Below, piece by piece: positions 60,501 through 64,000 of a stretch of 64,000 nt of DNA. Source of the DNA: Brienomyrus brachyistius (taxonomy: Eukaryota > Chordata > Actinopteri > Osteoglossiformes > Mormyridae); the NCBI RefSeq assembly GCF_023856365.1, contig NC_064540.1:1487501-1551500 (forward strand), given 5' to 3'. A program made the translations under genes and the position numbers. The notes under the pieces are model-generated. The model did not search any database and had not been told where the DNA came from. It saw only the letters and a list, made by a program, of their open reading frames with translations. How positions within the stretch are numbered: position 1 is the first letter of the stretch; each line of letters starts with the position of its first letter.

Positions 60501-61931
60501 AAGATTTTCCGACATTTTTGATGGAACACACATGGATTTCAAGTTCGAGCATAAGCAGCAAGAAGTCACAGTGGCAGGTCCTCACCAGAACTTTCTCTGT
60601 GGCATCCTGGCCCACGATAGAGCAAAACTCCCCAAAATTTGCTGCACACACCTGGTAGGAGAGATGTGGAGTGGAATTTGAGGTAAACAACAACTCGTTT
60701 TGGCAGCCAGAACAGTGACAAACGATGTGTATATCTGCAGGAGCTCAGGTTGCCATCAGACTACAGAAAGCGCCGGAACCACACCAATAAAGTTATCGCT
60801 TTCTAAAATCTCAGGAACCCTCCTTCCCATTGTTCCGAGCTTTTTCAAACCACTGTACCCCACTTAACAACTATATAACAACTACTACAAAAAAGAGTGC
60901 CTAGTTTTCTGATAACTTCATGCACTTCAGAGAAACTCATCCTGTGTCCTTTACTCGTACTTCAGAAGGTACATTCACAGCCTCCCGGGCGACTGCTGCT
61001 GCTTTCCAAGCCCCCGGGGTGTCATACCTTGCGCACTTGGAAGAGGCGGACGTCACTGCAGAGCTCACAGAAGCGCAGGAGGAGCAGGTGCTCCACTGTG
61101 TCCCTGCTCAACATGGTCACCAGCTTGCACATGATCTGTGGAGTGGAACAAACCACTGTGTGACCACAGGGGGGGTGCGGGCCAGGTAGCAGCCCCCTCT
61201 GCTATTCTCAGTAGAGATTTAAGGAAATGCAACAACAAAATATACAAACTTCATTTATAAAACAGGAATGCAAAAAAACAAATTTAATGTAAATGCTGTC
61301 AGGCACAACCTTAAACCCACAGACTATACTGTAGGTGGCATGTGGCTCTGAGGGTTAAGACTCTGTTCTCGGGATTGGAAAGTCGCATGTGAAATCCCAT
61401 GGTTGGGATGATTTCACCATTAGGCTCAAATTGTCCAGGGACACGCTAACTGTGCATGAGCTGTGTGCTGTCTGCCACACTTGTACATCTCTTTATTTAG
61501 CTTCTGCTAAATAAATCAATGCTATTCAAACGACCCCCCTCCACACACACACACACACACACACCCCCAGCTCCTGGTTCATATTGCTCTCACCGCCACG
61601 GCCTCGATCTTGTAGTCGTCGTCGCTGCTGGGGTCCGTGAGGTCCAGCAGCACTGGGCACACCTTGTTCTCCATGTCAGCCTTGCTGATGAGTCCCTGCT
61701 CCAGCAGCACTAGCAGTGCAGCCTGGCTGGTTTTCCGCACCTGTCCGGCAAGGCAGCATTAAGCTTTAATGTGGATGGGGGAGGGAGTGGGCTCTGAACC
61801 CAGACTGAATCATTCATTAATGCGGTTTCTCTGTAGAAAGGCAAACAGTTCATTGGGGAGTCTGTGCCCTGGTCTATAGGGTCACTGGTTTAAATCCTGT
61901 GGCCAGCAAAATCTTCATATCACCGTGGGTG

Positions 61932-61962
<31 letters not shown>

Positions 61963-64000
61963 TGTCATGGAGAGCAAGAAGGGATATGAAAAACCACAGA
62001 GGCCTCCAACGGTCTTATTGCCATCAAATAGCTTTCTGTGCTGCTATGTCGCATCTGCAACATCTGCTCATCCAGCCAGGAATGAAGAAACACTGTGGCC
62101 ATACAGTCACCCACGATGAACTTACACTGGTCTGGTGCTCCACTACGCTCACCTGGTTGTTGGGGTCTGTCAGGTACCGGACAACGATGGGGACTAGGTA
62201 CCGAGAGAAGGCTGCCGGGAAGTTGGGCCGATTCTCGTGCAGGAACATGGCGATGTTGGGCACCTGCTCCATCAGCTCTGCCCGCACTGTGGGCTCTGGA
62301 AGGTTAACACACGTGGAACAGGATACCATAAGACTAATTAACCATGATATACCACATTAATGCGGTATCAGATGTAATTTGTCGCAGTGTGAGCTTCCAC
62401 AGTTGATGAGGAAACTACATATGTCGTACATGAAGCCAGATGAAGCTAAAGAATAAAACTCACAAAACGAAAACACAGATATGCAACAGTAATGAGAAGC
62501 AGAGCTCTGAGACATAAGTATCAGGGAGCCTGAACCAATGAAAAAGATTAATGGGTTGTCAAATATGTCAACTGTAATGAGAAAAAAACAATTCATTTCT
62601 AAGCTCTGCTTCTGTACAATGATCTGTAATATATGGATTTATGTTGCTTGAAGAGATTAGATTAAAAGCCAGAGTCACTTAAGCTCTTTACATCCAGGAC
62701 AACATTTTTCAGGTTTTAATATTCTCACATTATCAAAGTCAAGTATAAGATCTGGCACTAAACATGTAGACGCTATATGTCAAAATGTAGGATCTTGAAT
62801 CTATTTTCTGTTCATAATATCCAGAAACAAACATGCTTTGATTAATGCAGGCCACACATACAGCTCCTTTTCTGCCAAAAACTGATATGAAAACAGGAAA
62901 AAGACTCAAAATAGTCTCTCTGCTCTAACACCAATCAGAGCTCTCAGAGAAGGCGCCAAATACTATTTGCTCATTGTGCTTCTCACCACAGACGAAAATA
63001 GCATGTTAAAGGTCTATGCTAACTTGGCTGGATGTAATTACAGTTGAGCTGTGTAATGGAAGATTTTTTTATTCATGTAAATTGTATTTTATATTGAGCT
63101 AATTTTATGACCCCCAGACATACCTGCATCAACTTTTTCTTGGACATCCAACATCACAATATTCTTAGTATTCTGTACTACAACTGAAAACTCACATTCA
63201 GCAAATGTTTAGTTTCTTACGTTTGTAAGACTTCATAAGAGGTTATATCCGTGGTTAAGAAAAGAATGAAAAATATCCATAATTCCAGTGATCAACCATA
63301 TATTATATATATACACACACACAGCCGTGGAAAAAATTAAGAGACCACTCTATTACTCTATATTTTTAAAATCCTGGACAGTAGTATACAACAATAAGGT
63401 GAAGCAGGAGACCCTGGGAACAACCAGAAACCAGCCAGGTAGAGGGCAGAAGCAACCTTCTAATGCCAGAGATGACTGTCAGCTTATCTGATAGTATCTC
63501 ATGAAATGTAAGATGACCTCAAGTGACCTTCAAAAGGAATGAGAAACATAGAGTGGTGTGAAGTGCACTGCTAGAAAAGAAAGAAGCCCTTCACCAGTGA
63601 GAAGAAGGGAAGAGCCAGGCTGCAGTTTGCAAAAAACATTTTATTCACACACACGATTTATTTGTTTATTTGATTTTCTGAAGTGGTAATATCGGGTTAG
63701 TTCATATTGGGAGCACTGCAAGCTAAATGCACAACCGCAGCATATAATCAGTCAAATGGTGAAGATGCTGAAATACAACTGAAAACCTTTTAACTGAAAT
63801 GGATTACTGGGCCAGTCATGCAGTCCACCAGACATTATTGCTGGATAAGACAACATCATTAAACAGTATTCTTAGCCAGCAACACCGGCGGCTTAATCAT
63901 TAATTTTTAATGGCATGCATAAATAAACAACGGAACATCACTCCGGGTGACTGAATACTAACTGAATACTAACCTCCATCCTCAGACATCCGGGCGACCG
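54517..64000 (-). CDS. ppp4r1l: Serine/threonine-protein phosphatase 4 regulatory subunit 1 family (PPP4R1L position), C-terminal ~848 residues
   Basis: Regulatory HEAT-repeat scaffold of PP4. Exons: 64000-63974 (partial), 62295-62153, 61740-61594, 61135-61028, 60651-60586, 60482-60324, 60011-59887, 59714-59278, 58966-58710, 58444-58358, 58108-57923, 56928-56767, 56605-56505, 56407-56287, 55841-55707, 55428-55287, 54662-54517. All phases fit; no stop or frameshift. N-terminal HEATs include EPTVRAELMEQVPNIA, VRYLTDPNNQVRKTSQAALL and VRQAAFQSLGRFISTFANPS. A variable acidic linker follows with the conserved SSFHYWRSPLPDI and LDDPDVQAQVQVLSAALKAA. The highly conserved C-terminal HEATs contain DQYLSMTDPTRAQTVDTEIA, WKVRRTLAFSIHELAVILGD and PMDQFAQHLLPSLLSL. 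The closest named protein is PPP4R1. Being beside pmepa1, pck1 and ankrd60, the locus matches human PPP4R1L. The first ~100 residues are outside the window. Confidence 0.95.
54835..55065 (-). mobile_element. 5'-truncated DANA-like SINE in the last ppp4r1l intron
   Basis: Reverse-oriented copy flanked by the exact 14-bp repeat AGGCCTTGCTGCTA at 54821-54834 and 55066-55079. The perfect duplication points to a relatively young insertion. Confidence 0.92.
57010..57300 (-). mobile_element. Dispersed repeat of uncertain class
   Basis: CAGCTTTATTGTCACTGCAC followed by AGGACACAAGTACAATGAAA is a motif widely dispersed in fish genomes, usually at the ends of retroelements. I cannot assign a class. Confidence 0.4.
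57455..57487. repeat. Poly(C) run followed by poly(A) run
   Basis: Fifteen C followed by about eighteen A, in a ppp4r1l intron. Confidence 0.95.
57594..57853 (+). mobile_element. DANA-like SINE with internal deletion
   Basis: Has the full tRNA-like head (GGGGCGGCATGGTGATGCAG, B-box GGTTCGAGTCT) and tail. About 90 bases of the body are missing after CTAAATTGCCCATAGG compared with 20161-20515. Flanked by the exact 12-bp repeat TGGTTCACTGGC at 57582-57593 and 57854-57865. Confidence 0.9.
59125..59236 (+). mobile_element. tRNA-derived SINE fragment (second family)
   Basis: TGTAGAGCTACGAACCATGA, then a B-box-like GGTTCAAATCC near 59174, then CCATGGTTGGTGGAATGATT. Shared with 61331-61520. Confidence 0.55.
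61331..61520 (+). mobile_element. tRNA-derived SINE (second family), longer copy
   Basis: GTGGCTCTGAGGGTTAAGAC at the head, GAAATCCCATGGTTGGGATG in the middle, and the tail CTTCTGCTAAATAAATCAAT. A (CA)n microsatellite follows at about 61544-61563. Confidence 0.6.
61845..61960 (+). mobile_element. tRNA-derived SINE fragment plus (TG)n
   Basis: GGTCACTGGTTTAAATCCTG contains a degraded B-box. The fragment ends in GGGTGGAGTGTG, passing into about ten TG repeats at 61937-61958. Confidence 0.5.
63318..63640 (+). mobile_element. DNA-transposon relic (CAGCCGTGGAAAAAATTAAG family)
   Basis: The start CAGCCGTGGAAAAAATTAAG is a common fish repeat terminus; a fragment of the same terminus lies inside the Tc1 relic near 21644. 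The far end is not clear. Located in a ppp4r1l intron. Confidence 0.5.

Overview
This window looks like nuclear DNA of a ray-finned (teleost-type) fish. The genes are split into vertebrate-style exons with GT-AG introns and all match vertebrate families. The repeats are typical of fish: Tc1/mariner relics, hAT-type MITEs, and tRNA-derived DANA-like SINEs with GGATGGATGG tails. There are also many CA/TA microsatellites and unusually long poly(C)/poly(G) runs. I cannot name the species.

Layout. (1) 1-6.8 kb, + strand: the 3' part of pmepa1 (three coding exons and a ~4 kb 3' UTR). (2) 6.8-14.5 kb: gene-free DNA with transposon relics. (3) 15.0-18.3 kb, - strand: a complete 9-coding-exon pck1 (cytosolic PEPCK, 624 aa). 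(4) 18.3-24.9 kb: a candidate pck1 promoter, SINEs, a 49-bp palindrome, a Tc1 relic with a SINE nested inside it, and one orphan exon-like segment. (5) 24.9-31.0 kb, + strand: a complete 11-exon ccndbp1 (342 aa). (6) 31.5-41.9 kb, - strand: a 13-exon transglutaminase of tgm5 type. All splice sites and phases are intact, but exon 7 has an in-frame TAG between the catalytic Cys and His. (7) 44.8-51.5 kb, - strand: a complete 4-exon ankrd60 (325 aa). (8) 54.5-64 kb, - strand: the C-terminal ~848 residues of a PPP4R1-family regulatory subunit; the 5' end lies beyond the window.

Context. pmepa1, pck1, ankrd60 and a PPP4R1-like gene recall human 20q13.3 (PMEPA1, PCK1, ANKRD60, PPP4R1L). ccndbp1 next to a transglutaminase recalls human 15q15 (CCNDBP1-EPB42-TGM5-TGM7). 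The window therefore seems to join two blocks that are separate in human. The fish copy corresponding by position to human PPP4R1L, which is annotated as a pseudogene, is open over every exon seen. The genes do not form one pathway: they cover TGF-beta/Smad damping (pmepa1), gluconeogenesis (pck1), cyclin D/HLH regulation (ccndbp1), protein cross-linking (tgm), an uncharacterised ankyrin protein, and PP4 targeting.

Exon coordinates were read by eye from splice consensus, and checked by summing exon lengths and phases. No database search was possible, so family names rest on recognised protein motifs. I found no convincing new defence or mobile system. The points most worth checking are the transglutaminase nonsense codon, the synteny join, the intact PPP4R1L-like gene, the hierarchical minisatellite and the palindrome.
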